Assembly: GCA_029168955.1 (NCBI GenBank)
Contig: JAPDOI010001563.1
Location: 62,001-126,000, forward strand
DNA from: Aplectana chamaeleonis
Taxonomy: Eukaryota > Nematoda > Chromadorea > Rhabditida > Cosmocercidae
Direction: 5' to 3'
Length of the DNA stretch: 64,000 bases
Below, piece after piece: positions 21,501 to 32,978 of the stretch (position 1 is its first letter; each line of letters starts with the position of its first letter). The position numbers were made by a program, and so were the translations under genes. A model generated the notes under the pieces. That model was not told the DNA's origin and made no database searches. It saw only the letters and a program-made list of their open reading frames with translations.

Positions 21501-22668
21501 AGGCCTTGCGAATCGCGTCGGTCAAGTGACGTTCCTTCTGGTGCACGTTTCCATTCCATGGGTAGTCATCCACATGGCGAACTGCCACCTCCCTGAACAA
21601 GCGCCAGTCTGCAAGGCAAAGATTTAGATAAGACCTTTGACGGATACCTGAATAAGGAGCAAGAGAATTAGAGAGATCGACATGGACAAAGACGGGGATA
21701 TGATCACTGGACAGAGTTGTAGCGGTCGACCAAGAGCAGGCGCTGGAGAGATTAGATGATACAAGAGAGATGTCTGGACTAGAGGATCGGCCGTTGGCCG
21801 GGAGACGAGTGGGCTGATCATCGTTGAGAATGACCAGATCGCACTCCTCCGCCCATTCTTCGACGTCTTCTCCTCTAGCGTCAGTGTCAAGCGACGAGCA
21901 GAATGTATGAGCATTGAAATCGCCTGCAAAGACAACAGAGGGTGAAAGGGAGCAGTCGTACAACTGCTTGAGTGAGGGAATAGGGTCGTAAGATTAGGGA
22001 CAGGACGTGGTAGGAGGGATATAGATATTAAAAAGAGATAGAGGAGTTTTAAGAGCGAGGTGGATAGGTAGGCACTCAAGAGTACCGTCCGATGGGTGTT
22101 TGGTGTGATATGAGAGGGTAGATTTGATAGTACGAAAGTGGAAACTCCTCCGCCGTGAGATGACCTTGGAGCATGATAAGCAGTATAGCCAGGAATGTTA
22201 GGGTGACGAGCGGTAGTAGAAGGAGAAAGCTTTGTTTCCTGAACCATTATGACATCAGGATGATGAGTACGAGAAAAAAGAGAGAGTTCAGAGTTGCTGG
22301 GGGCAGAGCACAGAACACAACGGAAGGAGGAGTCGTGATGCCTCACAGAACTGAGACCCGAACAGGAGAGATGCACCCACCTTTGGCATCCGAAGCACTG
22401 GACGCTTGTTTTACTCCATGTGACATCCTTGCCGCACATGGCGCATGAGTACTTCTGAGCGGGTCCTGGATTCCTCTCGACGCCGGCCATTTGCACTAGA
22501 ATCCTTAGGAGAGCTGCAGCCAGCCAGCATCTCTCCCATGACAAAAACCCTCCACGCGGAGGGGTTGACGTCGGTTTGCACGGAGGTAGTCTTCTTTCCT
22601 CCACACTGCCACGGCACGAACGTACGACATCTCGGCAGCATTTCGGTCAGATAAAGCAATGGATTCAA
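21500..22668 (-). pseudogene. LINE 5' region C: 2A-like motif, PHD finger, APE endonuclease
   Basis: Minus strand, 5' end near 22668. One frame (to 21624, start at 22604) holds the 2A-like GVERNPGP (22461-22484) and a PHD finger (CAMCG...CFGC..WVHLSC...CVLC). It also holds the endonuclease start VIMVQETKL and GGGVSTFV. The rest of the endonuclease, VFAGDFNAH then SSPDISLVSSNL and SSDHIPV, is in the frame ending at 21376, so a frame change lies near 22000. A linker (DWRLFREV) follows and is lost at the GC-rich cluster. Same family as the copy at 16567-17262. Confidence 0.88.
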
Positions 22669-22864
22669 AGCAGATATACGTATAGCCCGTACTGGCGAGA
22701 GTAAAAGTGACTGCTCCGTGAAGGATTAGCGCTCACTAGGTTCGTTCTCGAAGTATTCAGTTGCAAGTTTCCTGAACGCCTGATGACTTACAGGGATGGA
22801 TTTGAGCCTCCCGAGCCGTTCAAAGGCTGGAGTCGCCCTATTAATAAAGAAAAAGCGCCTGCAG

Positions 22865-23390
22865 TTAAGGTTCGAGTTTTTTGCGTAGAATTTTTGAAGC
22901 TCCTCCCCTGGTACTTGATGTTCTCACCTCGACAATACACTGAGGCCGGAGACCAAAGTCCGGCTTATACAGGATTTTGTGCAGCAGTAGTAAGTCATTA
23001 AACTTTCTTCTTATCAAAAGAGATTGCAAGTTGAGCTCACTATTCCTGGTTTCTGCAGATGGCATTTGTTGATAATGGCAAAATCCAAGCTTCCTGATCA
23101 TTAACTTCCTTGTGAACCCGTTTTGCACCTTTTCAAGTCTAACTATGCTCTTCTTTTTGTGCGGAAAGTACACCGGTGTCCCATACTCAAGAATAGGTCT
23201 CACATAGGTTTTGTAGGCTCTAAGTAGCACCGCGCTGCTTCTTGTCCCCAGTCCCCTGAATATATTATTGACGGCCACGGTGGCTCTGGCAGATACCGAT
23301 TCGCAGTGTTTGTCAGAACTGAGGTTTCGTGTGGGGATAAATCCCAGGTCGGTGATCTGCTCGACATTCTCGATCTCAGTCCCTTCGACA
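22865..23390 (-). pseudogene. RT thumb and C-terminus of CR1-like LINE
   Basis: The C-terminal part includes RSSAVLLRAYKTYVRPILEY and LEKVQNGFTRKL, standard features after the RT palm of CR1-like LINEs. It ends at a stop at 22865. It is out of frame with the RT core. Confidence 0.88.
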
Positions 23391-23510
23391 TTTTAGGTAT
23401 GACAGTTATTCGAAGAACCCAGGTGGAGAGTTTTCGTTTTTTCCTTCGATAACGCTAAGTCCCATTCATGAGACCAGACCGCCATTGCGTCTATTGCATT
23501 TTGAATTGCC

Positions 23511-24464
23511 TCAATGTCCTCCCTGGAGCCCGCCCGGCGAAATTTTTTTTATATCGTCTGCAAACGCACAGAAATCTACTCCAAACCCACTGAGTAAGTC
23601 CCGCAGCTTGTGCGTGTATATATTGAACAGAATCGGTGAAAGAACTCCACCCTGCGGAACTCCACTACACACTGGGTGATTCTGCGAATACGAAGTGTTC
23701 ACTCGAACCGAAAAGGTCCTATGCTCCAAAAATGAGGTAATCCAAGCAACTATGCGCGGGTGTACGCCTACCATTGTTAACTTTTGTATTAGCTTATGAT
23801 GTGGGACTTTGTCAAATGCCTTGGAGAAATCGAAAAAAACAACATCGACATTACTACCTTGGTCTAAAAGAGACGTCCAGTTGTTTAGGGCTTCACTCAT
23901 AGCTGTCACAGTTGACTTACCCTTTTGAAAGCCATGCTGATGGGGGGAAATAACCGAACAATTTTCGAGATGTGCTCCTATTCTCTTCTTTAGAATTTTT
24001 TCGAACAACCTAGCGAACAATGACGTTATACTAACCGGTCTGTAGTTGGAAAGCTCTGTGAATGGCGCCTTTTTAGGAAGAGGAGTGACATAAGATAATT
24101 TCCATCGATTCGGAACCTCACTTGTCATAAAGCTTAAGTTGAAAATGAACTCTATCGGTCCCGCTATTTTATGAGCGACTTTCTTCAAGAACATCAGAGG
24201 GATATCATCCGGCGTTCTTGAAGATGAATTCGGCCATTTCAATAGTTCAGTTATAATTTCTTCCTTATAGAACCAACATGAATCTTGCATCACCTCGATG
24301 TTCCGGGAAACCAGCCCTGCTTGGTCCAGTGTAGAAGCCCTTGAAAATGAATGTTCGAATGTATTTGCCAGAAGTTCTGCCTTGTCCCTGTCAGCCCTGA
24401 GGATATTTCCGTCAGACGTCTTAAGCGCTCCAATGGTTTTTTTATCATTCATTCTGGAGTTCAA
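23511..24464 (-). pseudogene. Reverse transcriptase of CR1-like LINE
   Basis: 317 codons with the RT motifs of CR1-type elements: NYRPVSITSLFARLFEKIL, HGFQKGKSTVTAM, the catalytic FFDFSKAFDKVPHH box, GVPQGGVLSPILFNIY and the catalytic FADDI. The frame then runs out at a homopolymer. Upstream, 24479-24854 continues the same frame except for one stop. Inactive as sequenced. Confidence 0.92.
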
Positions 24465-25297
24465 AAGCTTGTAAAACGCATTCCTATCTTCCGACTCGAT
24501 GACTTTCTTCTCTATGCTACCGTTGTACTTTTTAAGCTTGCGTTCGAACTTACCATTTATGTCCTTGAACTTTGCCTAGCTAGCGGTGGTATTATATTCT
24601 TTTGCAGCAAACCATGCATCTGTGCGCAACCCTTGAAACGCCTTGAGGTATGGGGGAAGCCTGCGGTGACGGCTAGGAACCATGTGCATCGGTACAAAAT
24701 GTTCAATGCAGTGGTGGATTATGGCAGTCAAAATTTCGTATTTTCCATTAACCGTAGCCTCTGACTGAAAAGAACTATACCAGTCAACATTCATCAGGCA
24801 CTCCTTTATCAGGTCAAAATGAGCTGCCTTGACATTTCTTTTCATCTCTTTCATGGTATTTTGTTTACGAAGCTTGAGCCTTTACTGAACCAAGGAGTGG
24901 TCACTCTAACCCAGTGGAGGCAAGACACTTGTATTCGACACGAAATCAGTTTCAGAGCAGAGCACCAAATATGATATTACCCCCACTATTCTCCGATTTA
25001 ACATACTGCGACAGAGAATGAGTGCAGCACACATTCAAAAAACTCCTGGGGTGGTATGCTCCAAGGGAATGGCGAGGGAATCTGGGGGGAAGCGGCAGGG
25101 ATGATGCCGCGCGCGGCGAGGGAACACTCTGACGTTCACCATAGAAACGTTATCAGCTGTGGCATTGATAACAATGCAATGGATAGCACTGTTCCGTATC
25201 GATCAAATTCCCCCACGATTCCCTCGGCATCCCCCAGCCCTCCCTTTGAAGAATTCAAGTTGAAAGGATCGTCTGCGGGACAGGGGCTGTCTACACA

Positions 25298-25410
25298 CCG
25301 AGGGAGGAGTTGTCCCGTTTTTGCAGTTTGAAACGTCACGCCACTAAACGCGAGAGAAGCGGTCCCGAGTGGAATTAGAACCGCAAAAGTTGGAACAACT
25401 CCTCCCTCGG
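25298..25410. repeat. Short perfect inverted repeat, 16-bp arms
   Basis: CCGAGGGAGGAGTTGT at 25298-25313 and its exact reverse complement at 25395-25410, spacer about 80 bp. Confidence 0.8.
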
Positions 25411-25956
25411 GGGTGGTATACCTTGAGTACACGGGTTACGGTAGCTATACCATACCCAGTATTACTGACAGCCCATGACCCCAGATTACATATTGACAGC
25501 TCATGACCCTCGAGATTACTCTCACTCAGGAGCTGGCCATCTTGTCATCGATTGCTCAGCAACACTAGATGAATTCTCTGATTAACGATTACTGGAACAA
25601 TTTTTAATTTTTTTAAAAATTTTCAAATTTTTAAAAACACGCAAAAAAGTCGCTTCAAAAACGAGTTATAGCAAATGAAATGTGCTAAGTTCAATGAAAT
25701 GATTCTTGAAGCGTGAAAATTCCAAATTCATCCCGAAATTGAAGAAAGAAATTTTCAAAAAAAATCAAATTTCGATAAAAATCTTATCCAAAAGAGATCC
25801 AAACAAATACATAGCGCTGAGTTTGATTGAATGTAAAGTAACAAAAATGTAAAGTCCCATGTAACATGGAACGATTTTACGCTGGCGAACGCTTCGAGGA
25901 AGTATGCGTAAATATACCCAATGGGGAAGGATTGATCATTATCAATCATGTACCCT

Positions 25957-26102
25957 CTATTAAACGTCGTAATTCACTTCAATCGAGGCGCGAGCGGCGC
26001 GCGCGACGCCTCTGCCTCCGTCTGCGCCAGCTCTCTCACTGTCTCTAACCTCCGCTCCGCACCAACATGCATAGGAACCATTTGAATTTCGCCGTTTTAC
26101 AG
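25957..26102. mobile_element. 146-bp MITE with CTATAAAA-type termini, copy 2
   Basis: Reverse-orientation relative of 17897-18034. Termini CTATTAAACGTCGTAATTCAC and TTGAATTTCGCCGTTTTACAG, same GC- and CT-rich centre, flank TACCCT. Confidence 0.75.
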
Positions 26103-26209
26103 CCAGTATCCGTATCACCTTAACTTTTTGAACAACATACCTATGGACTTCTATGTGCAGCCAAACTTATTGTTAGCTCAACAGGAGACAGGTTAGATAG
26201 TCAACATAA

Positions 26210-26425
26210 ATTTGCGCTGTTCTTTTCTCCCCGAGTATTCGACGGAATCATTTTCGACGGAACTCATTTTTTTTACCAATTTATCCATTTTTTTTCGTGA
26301 ATTCATGAAATTTCGAGGAAAACTCTACGAAGCCTCTACTCCCCGAATTTCCAGCGGAACCGTTGATAAATCATTCTTTTACCAATTTTATCCATTTTTT
26401 TTTTCGTGAATTCATGAAATTTCTT
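26210..26425. repeat. AT-rich tandem duplication, ~105 bp
   Basis: Two adjacent copies share TACCAATTT(T)ATCCATTTTTTTT and CGTGAATTCATGAAATTTC at matching positions. Confidence 0.7.
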
Positions 26426-26484
26426 GAAATTAATTTTAATAACTAGAAACTGATAAAACTGCTAATTCATGAAATGGATTTTTT

Positions 26485-26585
26485 GAAATGTAATAATGTA
26501 ATAATTCGCATGTAATATTGAAATAATCTGCATGTAATAATGTAATAATTTGCATGTAAAAATGTTATAAATTCCATGTAATAAA
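26485..26585. repeat. AT-rich short tandem repeat, GCATGTAATA unit
   Basis: Three to four diverged copies of a ~32-bp unit built around GCATGTAATAATGTAATAAT. Confidence 0.75.
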
Positions 26586-27024
26586 TACTTAAACTTCTGC
26601 AATTTAACTTTCACCCAGGTAAAGCCCAGAATACCTGATTGAAATTAAAGTGCGTTGAAACAGAACCTCGCTTGAGTTTTAAAACCATTACAGATAGATT
26701 AAGCTTGAAAAACTACCCCAGCTTCATACCTCCTATGAAATTCTAGCCCATATTGGTAGAATTGGCAGTGAGCCAAGAAGAGAGGGCGTCACGATTCAAA
26801 TTTGGTCGATAATGCGGATAGCACAGCCACGTGACCCCGTTTGGGTCACTGGCATGGAAGGAGAGGGGATACGATACCATCTTGGGTGTCAATAATACAA
26901 ACTACAGTATCCTACAGTATTACTGACAGCCGGCTTGCTGACAGCCGCTAGCAGGTGTACTCAAAGTCTCCCGTCCCTCCCTCGGTGTATAGAGAGCCCC
27001 TGTCCCATCGTCTGCTTTCTCTTC

Positions 27025-28374
27025 TCTCTTATATTTTGGTTGTCAAATTATTTAATGTTCAATTTATTGCGGTTTTGATCACTATAATTATTTCACGTGA
27101 GTTTATAATTTTTTTGTTGCTCTAGCTTTATTGCTTTTAATTTTGAGTTTCTGCTTTCGACAATTACAGTTTTCTTTTTTTTTTTGGTGAAACTCTTCTT
27201 TCGATTTCTTTTTGATTCATTCTTTCGAATAACTTTTTACGAATTTTCAAATGCACTCTTATGTTTGTGTATTCTCACAAGGCGGAAAACAGCTGAGTGC
27301 AGTTGTTTCTACTCGCTATATTTATCTAACATTCTCTCCCCGCATTATTCTGGTAATTTATTTTCATGGAAAATTTTTGCAAAATTACTTACATATAAGA
27401 GTTTGTTTGCCGCGTGTGGGTTCGAATGCAATTCGGCGATTTTTTTTTCGTTTGAGTTTTCTCTCGGTTTGTGTCTTGTTTTGTGGAACTACCAATTGCT
27501 AATTCATCCGGTCGGCAGTACAAAAACAGAAAAACCAGGAAAAAATGCCTTCCTATATTGTGTTCGACACCGTCCATGGTTTCCAAACCCTCACGAATCA
27601 TTTTCGAAAACATTTTCAGGACGGAGAACTCATATCGGTAATGCAGAAAGGGGATAATGTAGATAAATATGGCGGACAAATACGGCCGCAATCCGCTTTT
27701 TTCTGTCTGCTGGGAATGCTTGAACTTGAAAGCGCGTTTGAAATCATGCAGAAGATCAACTTCACGTAGTTAATCTGAAAACGGACTGAAGGAACGAGTT
27801 CAACAGAGGAACTTCTTGTCATAAAAAGAAACTCAGGAATCGAAAGTATGCCTATACAGCATCAAATGTTATGAACCCACATAAAATACTTATAATGCCT
27901 AGCACCGTTGTAAATGACAACATTGGAATATTTAGCAGTCGCAATATAAGAGAGAAAGTTAGGATAATCAATGCACCTCGCATGCTTCAAGGGCCACACA
28001 GAATCGATGACTATGGGATGACACCATCTTTGGAGATAGTTCACCAACAGGTTACTAGCTGGGGAATGATAATTGATTTATGAAGTGCGTCAGCGTAGAG
28101 CCGCGAGCTTGAACGGTGCGATTTGAATGGGTACGCCGCAAACTATGGGTGCGACCTTGCATCTCGTTCTTCCCTATGACAGAAACAAGAGAGTTTGTCC
28201 GCTCCTACGCATGAAGAGCGTAGTCTACGCTTTTGTCAAAGAACACCGATCCTACAAACAACTCCGAGTCACCCATACAATGACCGATGTTAGTTGAAAC
28301 AGCATTATGGAAGATGACTAAATTTCAAAAGCAGGATTTATTTCGCTTTCTGTAGGACCGCGGCGAGGATGATG
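27025..28374. other. Anonymous DNA
   Basis: Open frames up to 157 codons (27184-27657) are low-complexity Phe/Ser-rich readings of T-rich DNA and not convincing. A 70-codon plus frame at 27871-28083 has normal composition but no recognisable family. Confidence 0.35.
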
Positions 28375-28527
28375 TCATTGTTGCTTACTTTGCTGTGGTT
28401 GACCTCCTTGCTGCAGGCCAACACAGGGACCTAACTCCGGTAGAGGAGGTGGTGGCTCGGTCTCTCTCCACTTGCATAACGTTCTGCTGCTGGCAGTGCA
28501 TGAGGGCTCGCACTCCGGGGCCGACAT
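28375..28527 (-). CDS. Possible small Cys/Pro/Gln-rich protein or exon
   Basis: A 50-codon minus-strand frame from ATG at 28527-28525 to TGA at 28375. The N-terminus has spaced cysteines (PECEPSC), then PPPPLPELGPC and a Gln-rich end (GLQQGGQPQQSKQQ). An in-frame stop lies just upstream of the ATG, so it is closed at both ends. The composition is more protein-like than chance but I do not recognise it. The overlapping +1 frame is also open (66 codons, with HCQQQNV). It could be a last exon rather than a complete gene. Confidence 0.25.
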   Translation of the reverse strand: MSAPECEPSCTASSRTLCKWRETEPPPPLPELGPCVGLQQGGQPQQSKQQ

Positions 28528-29340
28528 CTCGATTCATCCCATAACTGTGATACCCAATTCCAGCATGTATGCTGCCTTTAACCACACCTATGTTTTGCTT
28601 TTCAACTACACAATTTCTCGCCCCTGGAAGATAGAGGGAGAATTACAGTCACACAAGTTGTTTTTTCGCTGACTATTTACAAACGAAGTTGTTTACAAAC
28701 GAAGTATACATAGCACATTTATTATTCGCAAAATCCCATAGAAATAGCGATCACGCGAAATCAAGTAGTGCGAATTGCGCTTCGAATGATAAACGTCGAT
28801 CATTTGATAAAATCCAACGTTGACAAATCCAAACGGTGCAACATGGAATCAAGCGAACGTAACCTAAACAGATCATTTTAAACAGTCCAATCCTAAAACG
28901 GTATGGATGTTCGTAGATTGGAAAACCTACAAGTACAGTGAAATCGATACCAACAACATGTTGCGAGGCGCGCACTTGAGAAACAATCCGTTATTTTTCA
29001 CTGCAAATTTCCTCTTGATAGAGAAATTTCCGGAAACTCCATATCTAACCAGGCACTTCTCCTGAAAGGTTAGAAAATTTTCGCGATAGTTAGAAACACG
29101 AACTCTCACAATCCCTTCCCTAGCAAGTGGGGCATCCGCGGGGCCACCAACATTGCCCCGGCGTGCAATCAACACTCTACCGGCAAACATTCGATTCTCC
29201 ACCGCCATTCAAACGGCTTCACACTGCGGCGCAACCAAACCAAATTTCCGTTCACACGTTTTCAACACACCTTTGGTATTCCTGGGCCCACACGGGGCCC
29301 TCGAAGACATCCCTGATAAGGTCCCCACAAAAGGATGATT
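28528..29340. other. Anonymous DNA
   Basis: No gene recognised. Short open frames on both strands lack family signals. Confidence 0.35.
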
Positions 29341-29380
29341 CCACGGTCCACGGTGGGCTGCACCCCACCGTGGACCGTGG
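29341..29380. repeat. Perfect 17-bp hairpin
   Basis: CCACGGTCCACGGTGGG, six-base loop CTGCAC, then the exact reverse complement. The arm itself repeats CCACGGT. Confidence 0.9.
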
Positions 29381-29749
29381 GGAGATGGCCTCAAAGTTGG
29401 TTACCACCTCGAGGCCACCTTCCAGGTCCGTCTCCGAAGAGCCGACTGAGGCACACGGTGAGATGAGAAGCTTTTTATATCCGTATCATTGTTAATACTT
29501 CTGTATAAACATATCGATGCATGGATTTATGCGAGAATTCATGCGCCGTTAAACCGCTTCTGTGCGAGCGGCTGCGTCGCGTGCCAACTTTAGGGGCCGA
29601 ATAGAGTGGAAAAAGAGTAAATTTGGCTCCGAGACAGATACCTCTCCCGCCTTCGCCCCTTTCTCCAGGCGACCATTTCGAGAAAATGGTGGCGAAATCT
29701 TCAAAAACGTTTTTAGGGGAGAATATTCTCAATTATTTTTTTTACTGCT

Positions 29750-30190
29750 TCACTAATAGGCAGGGATACCCATCAGGGGAATTTCGGGGTGTTCAGAAAA
29801 AAATTTCCGATTCGGCCCAAAACCTGCAACTGACAATGAGGGTTATTCGTGGTGCTGAACGAGAATCTGGAGTCTTTTTGACGCCAGACTTAGGATTACT
29901 GTAGGTTGCTTCTTAAGTTGCGCTACATACCTTAAAAATTCGAAAATGGACATCGAATTCGTGTTCAACATCCCAAACACACCCACAGTGAAATTTGAGT
30001 CAAATCTGAGACTTCGACTAAGCTACCATATAACTACCGTTACTACCGTAATCAACGGAAAACCGATAAAACGACCGCAGATTTGTGTTAGGCAGCCCAA
30101 ATAACGCCTACGTAAAAATTTTAAGACGATTTCATTCTCGAAATCGTCAAAAGTTCCGTTTGGTCAGCAAAATTTTCTCCATTTTTTGAA
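29750..30190. repeat. Dispersed anonymous repeat, copy near 30 kb
   Basis: Phrases such as TTCGTGTTCAACATCCCAAA and TTTGAGTCAAATCTGAGACTT near 29955-30020 reappear as diverged reverse complements at about 37270-37360. Similar wording (GCTGAACGAGAATCTGGAGTC) recurs within both regions, so the repeat is partly tandem. No coding capacity seen. Confidence 0.55.
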
Positions 30191-30204
30191 CTTCGGACCA
30201 AATC

Positions 30205-30330
30205 AGTATAGTGAGGACCGAATATTCGAGTTCGAATAAATATTAGAATCTTTCGAACGAATTTTTATTCGAACATTCGAATATTCGCAAAAGGTGAATA
30301 TTCGAACATTATTCGAATTCGAATACTCGG
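30205..30330. repeat. TTCGAATATTCG-rich repeat
   Basis: Dense self-complementary words TTCGAA, GAATATTC and AATATTCGAA. Related clusters are at 31135-31300 and 43620-43785. Confidence 0.75.
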
Positions 30331-30494
30331 TCTGGTTCAACAAAATTATGAAAATTAGCTCTTATATGTTAAGAAATCGACATACTTTTCAAGACTTGAT
30401 TCATTTTCTTCACTACTCCACTGTTCCATTTTCCAAACGCAAGAGCTCAATTTTTTTGCCACTCCGTCTGAGGAGGCTAATAGGGCGATTCTAA

Positions 30495-30640
30495 CAGGGG
30501 GAGCCACATGGCAATCGCACTTGGCCACACCCGTTTTTCCACGCGCAATGATAACACCAAACCAAGGTTTTCCTTCCCTTCCAAAATCGTCGCGGCAAAG
30601 AAAAATAGGGGTGGCCAAGTGGCCGCTACAGCAACCTTTG
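30495..30640. mobile_element. MITE with CACTTGGCCAC termini, copy 2
   Basis: ATCGCACTTGGCCACACCCG...CGCGCAA and CGTCGCGGCAAAGAAAAATAG...GGTGGCCAAGTGG form the same inverted ends as 19935-20082. The outer G-run end is partly degraded. Confidence 0.75.
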
Positions 30641-31134
30641 GTGGTGCTAAACTCAGATTTCACATCCATTTACGATTTTACGGAAGGTTGGGGCACAGTG
30701 CGGCGGTTTGTCGCATTTTAGATTTGGCCGTGCTATTTCGGGAGTCGGGGCCACGGGTGTGGAATTTTTTTAAAAGTTTTCATAAAACAGAAAATCGAGT
30801 TTGTCAGAAGACAGTAAGGTAAAAACGGCCAGAAAACAGCAACAGAAAAAATTTCAGAAAAAAAAATTGATTGCATTTGAACTTTTTTCAAATGAAAAAA
30901 AGAGTGTAAATCTGAACGCCCTTATTCTACCAGTAATAAAATATTTACGATACTGCACAAATGACCAATAAGACATTGATAGTAGCAATGATACGTCAAT
31001 GGCGGGTAGATCATCATTAAAGTTATATTTAGGGATGAGTTTCATTTTTTTGGTGGCAATGAAGCTTTAGAAGAAGAATTAAACTTTTTATTGCCGCTCA
31101 CTACGTAGTAGTCGCGTAATATTGCTATGAATGC

Positions 31135-31300
31135 TTAGATTATTCGTCATTCGAATATTCGTTCGTTCGAAATGAAAAGTGAACGAAATTATTCGAAATT
31201 CGTTCATTCGAAATAAAAAGTGAACGAAATTATTCGAAATTCGTTCATTCGAAATAAAAAATGAAAGAATTTATTCGAAATTTGTTCGTTCGATCTTTTT
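31135..31300. repeat. 41-bp tandem repeat of TTCGAA words
   Basis: Three copies of a 41-bp unit containing GAACGAAATTATTCGAAATT and TTCATTCGAAATAAAAA. Confidence 0.85.
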
Positions 31301-31988
31301 TAAAAAGGTCAGTATACAAATCAGGCCGAATTTTTTAAATATTGACTGATGGACCTCAGATTAGTAATCTGCACCAAAAATAACCCCAGTATATATAGTT
31401 TTCAGCTCAATCCGAGACAATTTTTTGTGAGCACCCTGAAATTTTTCATTCGTGAACCCCTTTTCACTGCGCAAGGCTATGAAAATGCCCACTTTGGGAA
31501 ATCTCATGCAAATCTCTGGGGCATTTAGGGGGCTCGGAAAACGGATTATCAATGCTGTCCCATACCAATAACAATCAAGACACGGTTTTATAAAAGCTCA
31601 CGGAAACTGTAAGGTAATCCCTAGCCAGTAGCTTCACCCTTGGAAAAAAATCCAGAAGTCTTTCGTACTCACATTAGAATTTTTGAAAATGCAGAAAGAC
31701 AGAATGGAAAATATTGCGAAAAATCTAACGCACAAACATGACGCAAAATCGCGGCGACCAAACTAAAAATTTGAATTTAGATAAAAAATTTCATGTTCCG
31801 TCGCAAAATCGAAAAATTGTTTAGCATTTTGTCTTCTTTTTCAATTAAATACAGATCAGCTCTCCATCCCAAGTATGATTAAAATTAAACTTACTTCATA
31901 ATCTGAGAACAATTTCAGAGAATACGACGGCGTGAATCATGATCAGATACGAACATATAACTGGTGGATAGTAAAGTCATGCCAAAAT
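31301..31988. other. Anonymous DNA
   Basis: AT-rich, no gene recognised. 31380-31560 resembles the dispersed repeat near 30 kb in wording (TCCGAGACAATTTTTTGTGAG). Confidence 0.35.
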
Positions 31989-32978
31989 TCAATCTGCATA
32001 AGAAACATCTGACGCTTCACTAGAAAAAGTATCGGCAACAAGCGTGTTCGAATCAACAACAAGCCTATTGGGATCTTGAGGAAGCGTGCCAAGATGGGTA
32101 ACAGGTGTACTGGATTGAGAAGGCTGCGAGCTAGAGCGAGCAACATTAGCAGATGAGCGACGCGCAATAGCAGCTTCTCGCCATCGTGCCAGTTCTTCCT
32201 TTGTGAGCGAAGGCCTTATGAAGACCCCGTCACGGGAGAAGGTTCGCAGTCGAGGAGCCCTACGCAGCGTCAGGCTCTGATAATAGCTAGAAGGGAGAAC
32301 AACTTTCAACAAACGGGGTCGATCAACCTGTGGCTTCCCTAGCCTATAAACCATACAAGGGATACATTCTACACTCAAATGATTCAACACATCTTCTACA
32401 ACAGAGTAATCATCTTTTGTTCTTTCAATAGACAGCTTCTTAGAAGATTCAGGCACTCCTGATACAACCACGGAGCGCAACCGCTCTTTCTCCTCAGCGT
32501 CAACACTTTGCCTCTCATTAACCACGCGACTGTCAACAACAGGGGAGCTTCGCTGAGCGGGTGATGGAGAAAGCTTAGCCTCAACGTCCGCTAGCGCACA
32601 CTTGAGTGCGGAGTTTTCTGCGCTGAGTGCTGTGACCTTCTCCTGCAGCTCTTGGTTCTTCACCAGAACCGCTGAGAACTCGCTCCGTACGTGAAATAAA
32701 TGGGCAAGCACAGCCTTCAAATATTCCGGGGCCTTCTTGTCCGCCTGCAGTTGTTCCAACGCCGTCTCGATTCCATTCGGTAACTGCGAACATCCATCCC
32801 TGGCCTCCTTGACCGATCGCTTCCAGTTCACCATCTGGAAAGGGACAGCGGCAGCGGCGGGCATCGTATCGGTGTATAGAGACGGTATAGGCCGGAATTC
32901 ACCTGTTATGGTGTCCTTTTTAAGGTTGTTGTTGAAATTGCAGAACCCGCTACACGGTTCCTCGCCTGTGAAGCCCAA
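31989..32978 (-). CDS. Intact LINE ORF1-like protein (coiled coil plus RNA-binding domain)
   Basis: An uninterrupted 329-codon minus-strand frame. Residues about 60-135 are heptad-rich (LEQLQADKKAP, LVKNQELQEKVTALSAENS), a coiled coil for trimer or dimer formation. Residues about 165-270 (RSVVVSGVPES, VVEDVLNHLSV, PRLLKVVLPS, then TKEELARWREA) have the pattern of the RRM-like and C-terminal domains of L1/CR1-type ORF1 proteins, which coat the element RNA. A second Met at codon 39 (MPAAAAVPF) could be the true start. No ORF2 follows downstream on the minus strand, so this is a lone ORF1 or a truncated element. Family assignment is from pattern memory. Confidence 0.65.
   Translation of the reverse strand: MGFTGEEPCSGFCNFNNNLKKDTITGEFRPIPSLYTDTMPAAAAVPFQMVNWKRSVKEARDGCSQLPNGIETALEQLQADKKAPEYLKAVLAHLFHVRSEFSAVLVKNQELQEKVTALSAENSALKCALADVEAKLSPSPAQRSSPVVDSRVVNERQSVDAEEKERLRSVVVSGVPESSKKLSIERTKDDYSVVEDVLNHLSVECIPCMVYRLGKPQVDRPRLLKVVLPSSYYQSLTLRRAPRLRTFSRDGVFIRPSLTKEELARWREAAIARRSSANVARSSSQPSQSSTPVTHLGTLPQDPNRLVVDSNTLVADTFSSEASDVSYAD

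Larger units (their letters stand above)
22850..25046 (-). mobile_element. CR1-like LINE, 5'-truncated and decayed
   Basis: Minus-strand non-LTR element. Broken endonuclease C-terminus (SDHSLVQ-like) lies near 24900-25046. The linker and RT follow from 24854 in one frame, interrupted by a single in-frame TAG at 24576-24578. A frame change occurs at a T-run near 23545 right after the FADDI box. The RT thumb and C-terminal region continue to a stop at 22865. Different family from the PHD-finger LINE nearby. Confidence 0.88.
25269..27024. mobile_element. Possible 1.75-kb inverted-repeat element
   Basis: The stretch 25269-25320 (GTCTGCGGGACAGGGGCT...CACCGAGGGAGG) reappears as its diverged reverse complement at about 26960-27024. 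Both sides also share GTATTACTGACAGCC and TGAGTACAC words further in. The interior has no recognised gene but contains a MITE (25957-26102) and AT-rich repeats. The boundaries and status as one element are inferred. Confidence 0.45.
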
